Under the pieces are notes generated by a model that searched no databases, was not told where the DNA came from, and saw nothing but the letters and a program-made list of their open reading frames with translations. Of a stretch of DNA of 36,176 bases, positions 1-10,541 are shown one piece after another (position 1 is the first letter of the stretch; each line of letters begins with the position of its first letter). This DNA comes from Cudoniella acicularis (Eukaryota; Ascomycota; Leotiomycetes; Helotiales; Helotiaceae). The DNA lies in contig JAAMPI010000475.1 of NCBI GenBank assembly GCA_013054445.1, forward strand, positions 1 to 36,176, in the 5' to 3' direction. The translations under genes and the position numbers were made by a program.

Positions 1-428
1 TAAACTCGGGCTAGAGTATATCTTTATAGAAGATAGGTCGAAGGTCTATACGGGGAAGGCCTACTTGCCCCGCCTATAACACGGTATTCGTAGCTTTTCT
101 TAGCTACCTTCTTTACCTTATCTAAACCCGATTAAGAAGATCTAGCGATAGATAAAAGAAGAGCTAAAGAAATTACCGTATATACTAAAAAACGGAGAGG
201 AGATATATAAGGAGCTTTAAAAGCTCTAGGATTAGGTAGATCTACGTGAATTTCGGCACTATACCGAGTAATTAACGTATAAAATCGAGGATATAATTAA
301 AGTACGCGGATTAACTACTATGAATTAATTCGAATTCTTAACTTCCGATTAAAATAATATAAATTATAATTATAGTGAGTTTTAGAAGTAAGGGGGTTAT
401 TTTCATGGTTCTCGCTTAAGTGGGCCGC
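1..428 (+). mobile_element. Tc1/mariner-type element, 3' end, RIP-damaged, cut by window edge
   Basis: One continuous frame at 2-328 reads as the C-terminal third of a DDE transposase, with stops where Gln, Trp or Arg codons would be expected. The segment matching the usual SPDLNPIEKIW motif reads LPYLNPIKKI-stop, so the last catalytic Asp is lost. A block ELKKLPY and a C-terminal FRHYTE are also readable. The terminal repeat ends at 410-428 (TCTCGCTTAAGTGGGCCGC) and is followed by TA at 429-430, the expected Tc1/mariner target duplication. The same 19 bp occurs inverted at 28353-28371. The copy is dead. The 5' part lies outside the window. Confidence 0.8.
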
Positions 429-1094
429 TAGTGGTGGTCCCTACTCTTACATGGATACATGTACTCAAGTAATGCATGTCACTCAAGGAACGTGTCAGTT
501 TAGAAGAGCACCTAGCATAGGAGAACTTGTCAGAATGTTCTCCGAAGACTAGGGCAAGCAAGATGACAACGGTCCTGGCCCTGGCTTACTTTCCCACAAG
601 GCTCTGGGTCTGTCTCTGCCGGATATGATCTTCCGGATTCATGGTACTGATTGCGCCTTCTACATTGTTGTACAGGCTTGGTGAGTGGAAGGAAGATTGT
701 GTAAGACCTCGTAATACAAACTACAAAACGCCCCTAGCTTGCGTTTTCTACTCATCGTCATCCCCTATCCCAGCTCAATACTCGGATCCCACGAATCATT
801 CTTTCCATATGAGAAAAATGATTGGTCAAAATTTATAAATAAGGCAATCAGGGTAGTATTTTTATCAGGGGAATACCCTGCGAACAGGATTAACTAACAT
901 ATTTCTGGATGAAGAAGGTAATGCGTTGCAATTCTCCAAACACGTTTAGAAGCGATTGATACGTAGAGAAGAGTTTTCATGGAGGTAGAAGAATTCGGAA
1001 GCTGCTATTTTGTGCATGCTTTTAAAGAGAGCGTTTTCCCCACGCGAAACTCTCTATTCCGAGACTTAATTCTGATCTAATATCTGTCCTCAAA
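429..1094. other. Upstream region of the NRPS-PKS gene
   Basis: This is 666 bp of ordinary base composition between the dead transposon and the NRPS-PKS start codon. No gene is supported: a short open frame at 641-838 has no recognisable protein features. It should hold the promoter of the NRPS-PKS gene. An AT-rich TATA-like stretch lies near 828-842, but I cannot place a transcription start. Confidence 0.45.
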
Positions 1095-4000
1095 ATGTCA
1101 TTTTTTGGGGATTCCATGACCCTGATTTCTGGACCACAGGCCCCAAAGAGTCTAAAACTTGCAGTAAAGTCCATGTTTCCACTGACTCACAGCCAGCAAG
1201 GTATTTGGATGGAGTATTGTATGAGCCCTCAAAGTACGCAATACAACTTGACCCTCGAATGGTCACTTCCTGGAGATGATTCCAGTATATCACAATCAAA
1301 AATTGTCAAGGGTGAGTGAGATATCCTGATAAAACCTCATTATTGACTTTTATAGTAATCAAAACCTTGACACGGCGTTATTGTGCCCTTCGATCAACAA
1401 TAGTTGTTGTGGGCACACCACACTTTCAAGAACACGATGCCGACATTGGCTGTCCCAACATACAACTCATCTCTAGTCCTACTGATAGAGTAGATACGTC
1501 TGTGGTGACGAATATTCTTCTCAAGCCCTTTGATCTCACTAGAGAATTTGCAGTAAGATGGTACATTGTGCAGCACACTTCACAATTGCAGGTATACCTT
1601 GTCGCACATCATGTAGTTCTTGATGGAACGAGCATGAGTACACTGTCACAGGAGTTTCTGGAGCTGTATGAGGGCTGTACTGGGGAAGCTCGTCGATCGA
1701 TCGACCTAAGCTATGCCCATCTCATAGAGGTATGCTGCTAATATCTATATATAAAACTTGACTAACATTTTGCAGCAAGCCTGGCTTCGAAGCCAAGAAT
1801 TCAAAGACTCTGAAACAATTTGTCTCTCCCAACTTTCTCGAACAAGTCCTAATCACTGGGCTGTGAGCAAGCCTGATGACTTGAACACATCGATGCAGGT
1901 ATTTCGATCTATCAGTACATGGGCAAGATATACTAAAGAGGTAATTGTGAACTGCTCAACCTTCTAAAATATTCTAATTGCAAACAGGACGTGGGAGACT
2001 GGAGCGAAATTTATGGGACATCGTGGTTCCGCGTGGCTGTCAGTTTAATCGGTGTGATGCTACACTCGTACATGGAACCTCAACATGGTGAAGACCAAGC
2101 TGTTGCTGTTGCGTTTGCGGGACGACCAAAAGAATTCCAGAATACGCCGGGCCACTTTGCCAACGCTCTTCCCATCAAAGTCCCCATCTGGGAACATCTT
2201 TTTAGCAAAAATGAGGACCATCAGACGCTGCGTGCGCTGGTCCGCTCTGTCTCGCAGAACATCAGCAAAGTCAAACGGGCAGAGCGACTGTCACTGTTTG
2301 ACTTGGCTCGCAGCGCACGAACTCATGGTATCGACTACCATGCGCCAAGAGTAGCTATCAGCTACTCACCGAAGCTGGCGGATGATCGGTGTCGACTGTT
2401 TCCTGTAGAAGGCTGCTGGGATCTGTTCTTTGTCTTCCTGGTAGGTATTGGGAGAGAAATTCCTTCCTATTCTGGATGTCTCACGATCTTCTGAAGAGAT
2501 ATTATGGTCTTAATTTTCCGAAACTCTTTTTATCAAGCAATTGCTGACTCTCCCATTACCTAGGAGGATGGCGCAGGCATCGAACTTGGAGTAAGTACCA
2601 AAGAGCCGAAACAGATGAATGCTAACAATCAGGTCATCTACGACCCTAGTATCTTTACCAATGCCACGATTACAGCGATGAGGTCTTCCTTCGAACGCCT
2701 CACGGTTATCAGCAAGTCAACAAAGGCACTGCCTCTTAACATGATACCAGGCATGCCAAAGTGTCCTTCTCTTCCCACAGATCCCACACTTGCCGCCCAT
2801 GAGATGTTCCAACATCATGCATCCTCAAATCCAGATAAAGTTGCACTGTCTTGCGCGGAGTCGGGTCGCAGTATGACATACGGTGAACTGGATCTCAGTT
2901 CTACCGCCACAGCTCATAGTAAGTCCCTCAGAATACCGTGGTACTCAAAGAAAGAATTAACGATTCTACGTAGTTCTAATATCCAATGGTGTTATTCGAG
3001 AGTGTACCGTGATCTTGCATCTAGAACGCGGTTTTCAGGTCATACAATGGATCGTAGCGACTTTAAAAGCAGGAGGTGCTTTTGTCTATATTGATCCAAA
3101 ACTCCCAGAATCTCGAAAACAATCAATTCTTAACCAAACCAAGCCAACAGTTGTGGTGATGGGCATTGCAGATGGCAAATGTCAATGGTTGGGTGACTTT
3201 CGGGGAACACGAGTAGTCCATACTGATGAATTAGAGCTTGAAATCTCAACCGAGCCACTGCCAAAAACAGAGGCTCAGGATCTTGCATATATTATCTACA
3301 CCTCAGGCAGTACAGGTGAGTTTCATATACAACCCGCGAGAGACTTTTGGCTCACTTCCTCAGGCGAACCTAAAGGCGTAATGATCGAGCATGGCCAACT
3401 TGCTAGTTTTGTCCGCGCGAGCAACACCATCTACAAAGTCGGCCATGGTTCAAGAGTATTGCAATTTGCATCCTTTACCTTTGATGCATCTATCCTCGAG
3501 TGGTCAAATGCACTTACAAGCGGAGCAACTTTGTGCTTCGCTTCAACTCCCCAAGCCCTCATCGGAGACTATCTTGCCGATGTGATTGATTCGAACTCAA
3601 TCACGTTCATGCAGATAACACCTACTGCGCTAGCAACAATTCCTAATAATCGAGATCTTGAGTATCTTCAACGCATCTCGCTGGGAGGTGAAGCAGTCCC
3701 AGAAGACATCATCAAGAAATGGCAGCGGCGAGTGGATATCGTTAATTCTTACGGCCCAACTGAAACAACGTATTGAAACCTATCTTTAAGAGAATCTGAA
3801 CTAATAATTTTAGTGTTGTTGCCTCCTACAGGGAGTATTTGAAGGGTTCGAAAACGCCTAGTTCGTTTTCTGTGGGACTGCCCCCTCCTGGAACAGAAAT
3901 ATACACCTGTGATGCAAAATTTTCCCGAATACTTCCACCCGGAAAGGAAGGAGAGGTTTGCGTTGCCGGAACTCAAGTTAGTAGAGGGTATTTAAGTCCC

Positions 4001-7000
4001 ATTCCCCCAAATCATGAACCTGACTAACTATTCAGGTATCGGGCTCAACCTGAAATTACAGCTACAAGGTTTGCCGTCCACCCTACTCTCCAAGAGCGTA
4101 TGTATCGAACTGGAGATCTTGGACGAATTGACGGAAATGGTGAACTTGTAATTTTGGGTAGAATTGATCGCGAGGTCAAAGTGCGAGGTATGTTATCCCA
4201 GCTTTGAATGAGTGATGTTTACTAGCTAGGTTTCCGCATTTCTCCCGAGGAAATCGAGCGAGCCATTCTCCATGCCGGCTCAGGTGTTGTCACAGTCTCG
4301 GCACAGGTAGCTGGCGACGGAGCATCTATGATTGCATTTGTCGCCCCCAGCAGTGTTGATACCCAGGCACTCCTTTCTGCAGTCAAAACCAAGCTTCCCC
4401 ATTATATGGTCCCGGCGGCAATTTACCCACTTGACTCACTGCCAGTCAGTATTAGCGGGAAGGTAGATCATAAGAAGCTAAGTGCAAAAGCCAAAGAATT
4501 GGTCAAGCAGTCTGTTTCAACTATTCAGCTCTCCAGGACTTCGAGCAACCCTACAAGTCATGGTTCCGTATCAACTGGGAACTCCATCAACATCAAGAAT
4601 GAAATTACAACTTCGATGGTACAGATCTGGCAGAAAGTACTTGGATTGAGCGAGACTCCGAGCACAACTATCAATTTCTTTGATAATGGTGGACATAGGT
4701 AAGAATTTCTTCGATTAGTGATACATTTTGCTAACTTGTTAGTTTAATGGTGCCAATACTGAGTCGGAGCATCATGGACAGATATCCCACCATCTCACTG
4801 AGAACCATCGACTTGTTCCATCAATCGACCATCAGTCATCAAACTGATCTAGTGATGCAGAAATTAGCTGAAACTGGGGCTCTTCCTACCCAATCGGAGC
4901 CAAATTCTATTTTTCAGGCAGTTGAAATTTCTCCAGCGATCTCCCCTCAAACATCCAGTTCCGAGTTTGAAGGCGTCGCCATCATCGGCGTCGCTGGAAG
5001 ATTTCCCGGTGCCGAAGATGCTGACGAGTTTTATAACAATCTTATGAAACAAAAGATTTCTATCAAACAAAATAGCAAAAGTCCTACACCAGATATCCCG
5101 GACGGCTGCCTCTGGGTTCCTCGCGCCGGAACCATCAGCAACATGGAAGACTTCGACCACCGCTTCTGGAACATCACCCGCGAAGAGGTTATGGATATGG
5201 ATCCTCAGCAGCGCTTATTTCTTGAAGTAGCACTCCATGCACTAAACGATGCTTCCATTGATCCATTTTCTCACCAGAAGAAGAATATCGGTATATTTGT
5301 TGGAGCAGCACAAAACAGCTATCATACATTCACGGATCCGGTTCACGGTGATGCGTTTCAGCGTGCTAATCGTGGCTTCGTTGCGCCATGTATTTCAGCA
5401 CGAACTGCTTACCATCTTAATTTTCGTGGTCCCAATATCACTCTCAACACTAACTGTGCCAGTGGAACAGTAGCATTGTCGCTTGCAGTTGATGCTCTCA
5501 GAAACAAGCGCTGTGATGTTGCTATTGTTGGAGGTATCTCAGTTCAGATGTTCCAGTAAGATGTCCTTACGTAACCTTATATCTTCTAAAACTAATTGTA
5601 TCAGTGGGGGGTACTTCACACAGGAAGGCCAAATATTTTCAGCCAAAGGGCAATGCAGACCTTTCGATATTGATTCCGATGGCACAGTTCCCTCAGACGC
5701 AGTTGTTGCTATTGTACTCGAGCGACTACCAGATGCCATAGAAAACAAATCGGCGGCATATGTAGTTATTGCTGGAACTGGTATTGGTTCTGATGGTGGG
5801 AATCAGAAGGCTGGTTACCAGGTGCCTTCACCTCGTGGCCAGAGCGAGGTTATCAAGTCTGCATGGGAGATGGCTGGCTTATCACCCCAGCAGCTGGATT
5901 ATGTTGAGTAAGTACATATTGCACTGTTTTCATGTTCTTCTTTTAACAGCAGTAGGCTTCATGGAAGTGGAACTCCAATTGGTGATGCCCTTGAGCTCGA
6001 AGGCTTGAAGTTGGCTTTGAAGGAGCTTGGTCTTGAAGGCAGCCGCTGTATCGTGGGATCAAACAAGGGTAATCTTGGAAATACACAGGTATGTTTACTA
6101 GTTTTAAGTAAGCTTAGCTAACCCCACGTAGCAAGCATCTGGTCTTGTATCGTTGATAAAGCTATGCAAGTCGATCCAAAACGCCACAATTCCTCCAACA
6201 GGAGGCCTTTCTTCGTTGAACCCCATCATCGATCCTGACATACCATTCGACTTTGCCCTGAAACCCACCAAATTGAGTCATAACGCTGTTCTTGCTGTAT
6301 CTTCTGCCGGATGGGGTGGTGTCAACTCCCACGTAGTTCTCAAGTCACCGCCACAGAGTATCGCTCGGTCAACTGACCATCAACCTACCAAACAAGTCTT
6401 TAATAGAGAGACACTGCAAGCACCTCGACGTAACAAGAGTTCCACATTCGAGTCAACTTCTCACATAGTCAAATCTATTACTCTTGTCGCTTCCACGATC
6501 CTTGGCGTCCAAGTCCATGGAGACACAGATCTCCGGCTTGCTGGTCTAGACAGCCAGCAATTCCTCCGTTTGGCCCAAACCGTTCGACAAGCTCTCGGAG
6601 CTAGTATGGCGTAAGTTTATCCCCAAAATAAATATTGATTGTGCTAATAAATCCAGCATATCGAGCTTTCTAGCAGTACCATGCACGCCCACAATCCTAG
6701 CCAAGAACTGTGTCTTCAAGACCACACCAACAATCGCCACAACGTTAAAAGCAAACTCTAAAGGGCCAACATTCGTTCTCTTACCACCTGCTGGCGGTAG
6801 CTGCGCTTCATTATCCGACTTGTCCTCCGCACTTCCGGAAATATCAACCGTTATTGCTATCGAGTATCCCAACCATCTCCAACCCTGTGGTGCGCCGTTT
6901 TCCATCCAAGAGCTCGCTAAGCGCATTTTTAGTGCTCTAGATGATATTCTGCTTTCCGGCAAGCTGGTCATCCTCGGAGCTTCCTTTGGAGGTATCGTCG

Positions 7001-7506
7001 GCATGGAAATCAGTCGACTTTTCCTGGCCAAGGGCAGATATCAAGCTCAGGATGTGACGCTTGTCCTCTTCGACAGTCCTTTGCCCTCTCAAGATGACTC
7101 ACTACAAAGCTCAACTACCAGCAGTCTCTTAGAAAGCGACAGCGAAGCAAATATAAATGACGATGCGCCCTCCGACCCTAGCGCCACGTCCAGCGCCCAC
7201 GGCCCCGAGTCGCAATGGGAGGCAGTAGGGGCATCCAACAGCTTGAAAACTAAAACAATTAAAGACATCCTCGGTGCAGTGCAGGAGGAAAATGCGCGCG
7301 CGTTTCATCTATTTAAGATGCTAGAGCAGCCATTGCTAGTTAAGAATCTGTATCTGCAATCATCGGCGCGCGAGGCGGGTGAGGATGAGAAGGAAAGTTG
7401 GAAGAAAATGATGCCGTTGATGAGATGGGAAGTTGTGGAGGGAGGGCATTTTGATGATTGGAAAGGTAGGAATGCGGAGGAAGTTGTGAGGATTTTGGGA
7501 GAGTAG
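1095..7506 (+). CDS. TAS1-like NRPS-PKS hybrid synthetase, C-A-PCP-KS-ACP-TE
   Basis: Exons: 1095-1311, 1356-1729, 1776-1940, 1988-2440, 2564-2590, 2633-2918, 2974-3315, 3364-3769, 3814-3987, 4036-4187, 4230-4698, 4743-5555, 5605-5907, 5956-6088, 6132-6610, 6657-7506. They total 5643 nt, 1880 residues, no internal stop. Condensation domain: HHVVLDG at 157-163. Adenylation domain about 467-955: TYGE 494, YTSGSTGEPKG 616-626, YGPTETT 751-757, YRTGDLG 838-844, Lys943. PCP: Ser1022 in GGHS. Ketosynthase from about 1097: Cys1260, His1396, and Asn1436 where a His is usual. ACP: Ser1579 in LDSQ. Thioesterase: Ser1707 in GASFG, probable Asp1737, His1862. There is no AT or reductive domain. TAS1 (C-A-PCP-KS) joins acetoacetyl-CoA to isoleucine and its KS closes the tetramic acid ring. 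A similar N-acyl amino acid cyclisation is inferred here, then ACP/TE handling. Substrates are unknown; a hand-read A-domain code (D-A-L-Q-S-G-S-V-V-K) hints at an aliphatic residue. Confidence 0.9.
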
Positions 7507-8106
7507 AAGATTGGCGTAGCAGAGGGGCCATTCTCAGGGGCTCGCTTAGCAGCACAAACCATGTCCCTTAAAAAAATAGGGAGAGAAAAATTCCGAAAAG
7601 TAAGACTATTACAAGAAAAAAGATCAAAAGATTACATGTTCATTTCATAAGTCAAACAGAATTCTGTATAGACAGTCTTTCGGTTCTAAAATCGCAAGAG
7701 TATACTTGCTATCGTGTGTCAGTATTTCGGGAAGGAATGGATTCGGAGAACAACTAAATATGGAAATCACTTGAACGTTATATCGAGATCTGATTTAATA
7801 GTGTAGGCATAGGATACATTGAATTTTGCACTTGGGTGGCTATCAAAACTAACTAGTGAGGTATCACGCACGCACACCACGATTCTTCATCATCAATCGT
7901 TAATCCTCTTCCACTATTTCTGTCATCTCTTTTTTGTTGTTGCTTCCCATAAAACCAAAGCCGAGCAAAATTGTTGAGCAAGAGGTCGAAAAAACTATAC
8001 ATAATTCATCAATGCAGTCGTGCCACCCTCCCCTCCGCTAAAACGCCGCTTCAGATCGCATGTCATAAAGCATGTTGCAATTGCAAGTAGCAAAGGCAGG
8101 AATGAT
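7507..8106. other. Convergent 3' intergenic region
   Basis: These 600 bp separate the stop codon of the NRPS-PKS gene from the stop codon of the minus-strand gene remnant at 8107. No coding potential is seen on either strand beyond the antisense shadow of the thioesterase exon. The AT-rich stretch at about 7565-7660 is a plausible 3' untranslated and polyadenylation region. Confidence 0.5.
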
Positions 8107-8740
8107 CTAGTCGTCATCAAATCTGAGGACAGGATACAAGCTCTCTGTCGACTTCTCGACTGGTGAAGGCGAGGATTTCGACTCTGATGTTCCAGACATG
8201 TCGGTGTCCTTGTCCTCGATGTATTCTCCTCGCTCAAGACGATCATTGACAAGCTTTCGGAGTGCCTTGATGACTCGGATGTTCTCGATCCATAACTCCT
8301 CTACATGATCTCTTGCGTTGTCGCCGTCTTCTGACTGGAGGCTTGGAGAAATAGCACCAGAGAGAGCTGGATCGATGTTGCTTGCTAGTGTGGATTTGAC
8401 GATGCTCTCTAGGAGTGGAGTTGTCTCTTTAGGTGATGGAGTGCGCAACTCATCTGACGAAACATCTATTATACCACGAGCCGGCGCGCTACGTTAAAGC
8501 ATACCTCCTGAGTAGCGACGGCGAAGGTCACTATCAAAGTTCGTTCCTAGAGTTGAGGTGGGGGCTGCTATAGAGTGAGTGGAGTGAGGAGAGTATCCTA
8601 TTGTTACGATTGGGAGGCTAGGGTAGGCGGTCGAGGCCGTAGAGCTATAGCGATAGACCGGTGATATACTGTGAGAAGAAACTAGCGAAAGGCTAGAAGT
8701 GTAAGAAACGGAGCTTGATGGGGGAGTCAAGGCCGGTGTG
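8107..8740 (-). pseudogene. 3' remnant of a fungal regulatory-type protein gene
   Basis: Two exons are readable on the minus strand: 8740-8506 or 8505, rich in Ser, Thr and Pro, and 8465-8107, joined across a 39 bp intron (8504-8466) that restores a frame through RRRYSG into DVSSDELRTPSP. The last exon contains an amphipathic helix (ENIRVIKALRKLVNDRLERG) and ends in an acidic tail. The combination of a TPPSSSVSYTS block and this helix suggests the C-terminus of a fungal transcription factor (Con7-like C2H2 proteins come to mind, weakly). No zinc finger is present, because upstream of 8740 the sequence becomes AT-rich, with stops in every frame I read. I take it as a 5'-eroded duplicate. The family is not established. 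Confidence 0.45.
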
Positions 8741-10541
8741 CTAGAAACGTTCGATTATGATAAGTGAGTTGCTATTATTAGCTAAATATGAGCAGAGGAA
8801 ACGTACTGGTTTATGTGGCTGAGACTATAAATAGTGGTCTGTAGTAGGGAGTAGCTCTAGGAGAAGTTGATTGCTTAGTGGTATAGTGAGCACCCGGCTA
8901 TTGAACACCGGCAGTAGCTATAGTATTCGAACTCTCGTAGACTATTGACTATATCTACTCTCAGAACTAGTCAATGTTCATAAGATCATTCTTTGTTCTA
9001 AAGTTTAGTATTAGTGGCAGAGTATATTAGTGTTGCAGTATTAGACTACTATGACCTCTGTAGCTATTAACAGAAACTATAGCAGGGCTAGCAGGTATAG
9101 ATTGAGAAATTCCTCTACCGTGAATCGGAATTCCTTATAAAGCTATCAATCCCTATCTAACCTGATCGTAGGAAGTAGGGTTAATCTAACGGCGTTTAGC
9201 GTTACAGAAGAAGTCATTTAAAGTATCCAGTGTATAAAATGAATAGAATAGAATAGAATAACCGCTGTTATTCTATTCTATTCAGAAAATATTAACCGTT
9301 ATTTATATTTTATTTAAGATAATCGAATAGAATAGAATAATACTCGAATAATATAGTTACGTGATCCGATTTTCTAGGAGGGGTTACAAAGTCTAAATAA
9401 GGTTTAAAGTTAGCGGGCACTAAGCCTAGAACAGTAGTGCTAAGTAAACGAAGCTTGATAATTGGCTTAGAAAGCGTTCTGGAAGGTTCGGGTAGTAGAA
9501 TGTGCTGGACGGTATCGCAATAGTGGCAATAAAGTGGCAAAATAACTAATGAACCGGGGGGGATTGTATATGCAACAGAGAGGATTTAGGAAACGGAGCG
9601 AGGGGGTCGACTTGACTCATTTGGGGAGTTCGAAAGGGGCATTACGGTCAAAGCAGCCGAGAAATGTCTATGCGCATCGTAAGCCCACCTGAGGGTATTA
9701 TCTGGCTGGATCTACCGACTACGAGCGAGAATAAGTGATAACTTTACAGCGTTAAGTTAAGGCAAAATGTTTTCTCTTCCATGAAAATAGCAAGGCATTC
9801 TCACAGAGCATGAGACTTTATCGTTCGATGATTGATTCGCAATATCATGGGATCTGCATAACAATAGCTAAGAGCTGGGAGATCTGTCATGACTTTAAAC
9901 CTGGGTCGCGTGATTATATGCTTGACGTGTTAGGAGCTTGAACAAATATTGAAGAAAGGAAGTGGTACTCGCCTGCCGTGCTCTGTCAACTTAGCAGCGG
10001 ACTCAATTATCCAGCGTTGCCTTTGATGTTCACTGCCATGAATGTGATGTTTCAATAGGCGAAAATCTCGCCACGTCAGCAACGAGTGCTGCGCCACAAG
10101 GCAAAACGTCAAGTTAGCCTCGTACATTTTCTTGTCAGGCTCTTTTAAGCTATCTTAAGTTGTTGTCCACTGAGTCTTCGCCCAGTATAAAGCAAGCAAT
10201 GAGGTTTCTCCCTGGCCCAAATCATCTTCCTGTTACTGGACATTCGGGGTACGATTATTTAGGCATGAGGCAACAAGGCATCAGTTAAAACACACTCAAA
10301 TTCACTAACGCCGTTTTATCGTGCTAGGAAAATTACTTAGAAATCGCTTTTCTTAAATTAAGAGAAATTCTTTATAGTAATTTTAAAGCTATTATATTAA
10401 ACAATTAATTATAATCGTGTAATTAAAGGTAAGGAGGGGTAGTAGTTCGCTTATTAAAAGGGCAAGAATGCCTTAAGATACCTCGGACACCCTCGCTTAA
10501 CTACCTCGATATCGTAATTCCTGCCACCAGCGCTACACAAC
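8741..10541. other. AT-rich region without a recognisable gene
   Basis: The part at 8741-9240 is dense in CTA/TAG triplets and looks RIP-eroded; it may contain more of the gene remnant at 8107-8740, but I cannot align it. A GAATA-repeat hairpin lies at 9241-9283. From 9550 to 10200 the base composition is normal, and only short open frames without motifs are present. The part at 10300-10440 is again AT-rich. No tRNA or other RNA gene was recognised. Confidence 0.5.
9241..9338. repeat. GAATA pentanucleotide repeats forming an inverted repeat
   Basis: Four GAATA units run from 9241 to 9260. After an 8-base spacer the reverse complement (TATTC units) runs from 9269 to 9283, so 15 bases can pair as a near-perfect hairpin. 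A third direct block of three units lies at 9324-9338. This is simple sequence in AT-rich DNA. It could be a microsatellite that turned over by inversion, or the edge of a small element; no target duplication was found. Confidence 0.75.

Noticed and set aside
641..838. 65-codon open frame upstream of the NRPS-PKS gene
   Set aside because: No motif, no codon bias, no homology signal; placed in the promoter region.
1090..7031. Several minus-strand open frames (1090-1299, 4864-5160, 6546-7031 and others) over the NRPS-PKS gene
   Set aside because: They are antisense shadows: the plus-strand frame carries all conserved motifs and closes to one protein, and the antisense peptides have no motif.
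7305..7562. Minus-strand frames of 70-85 codons over the thioesterase exon
   Set aside because: Antisense of the TE coding sequence; Pro/Ser-rich by composition only.
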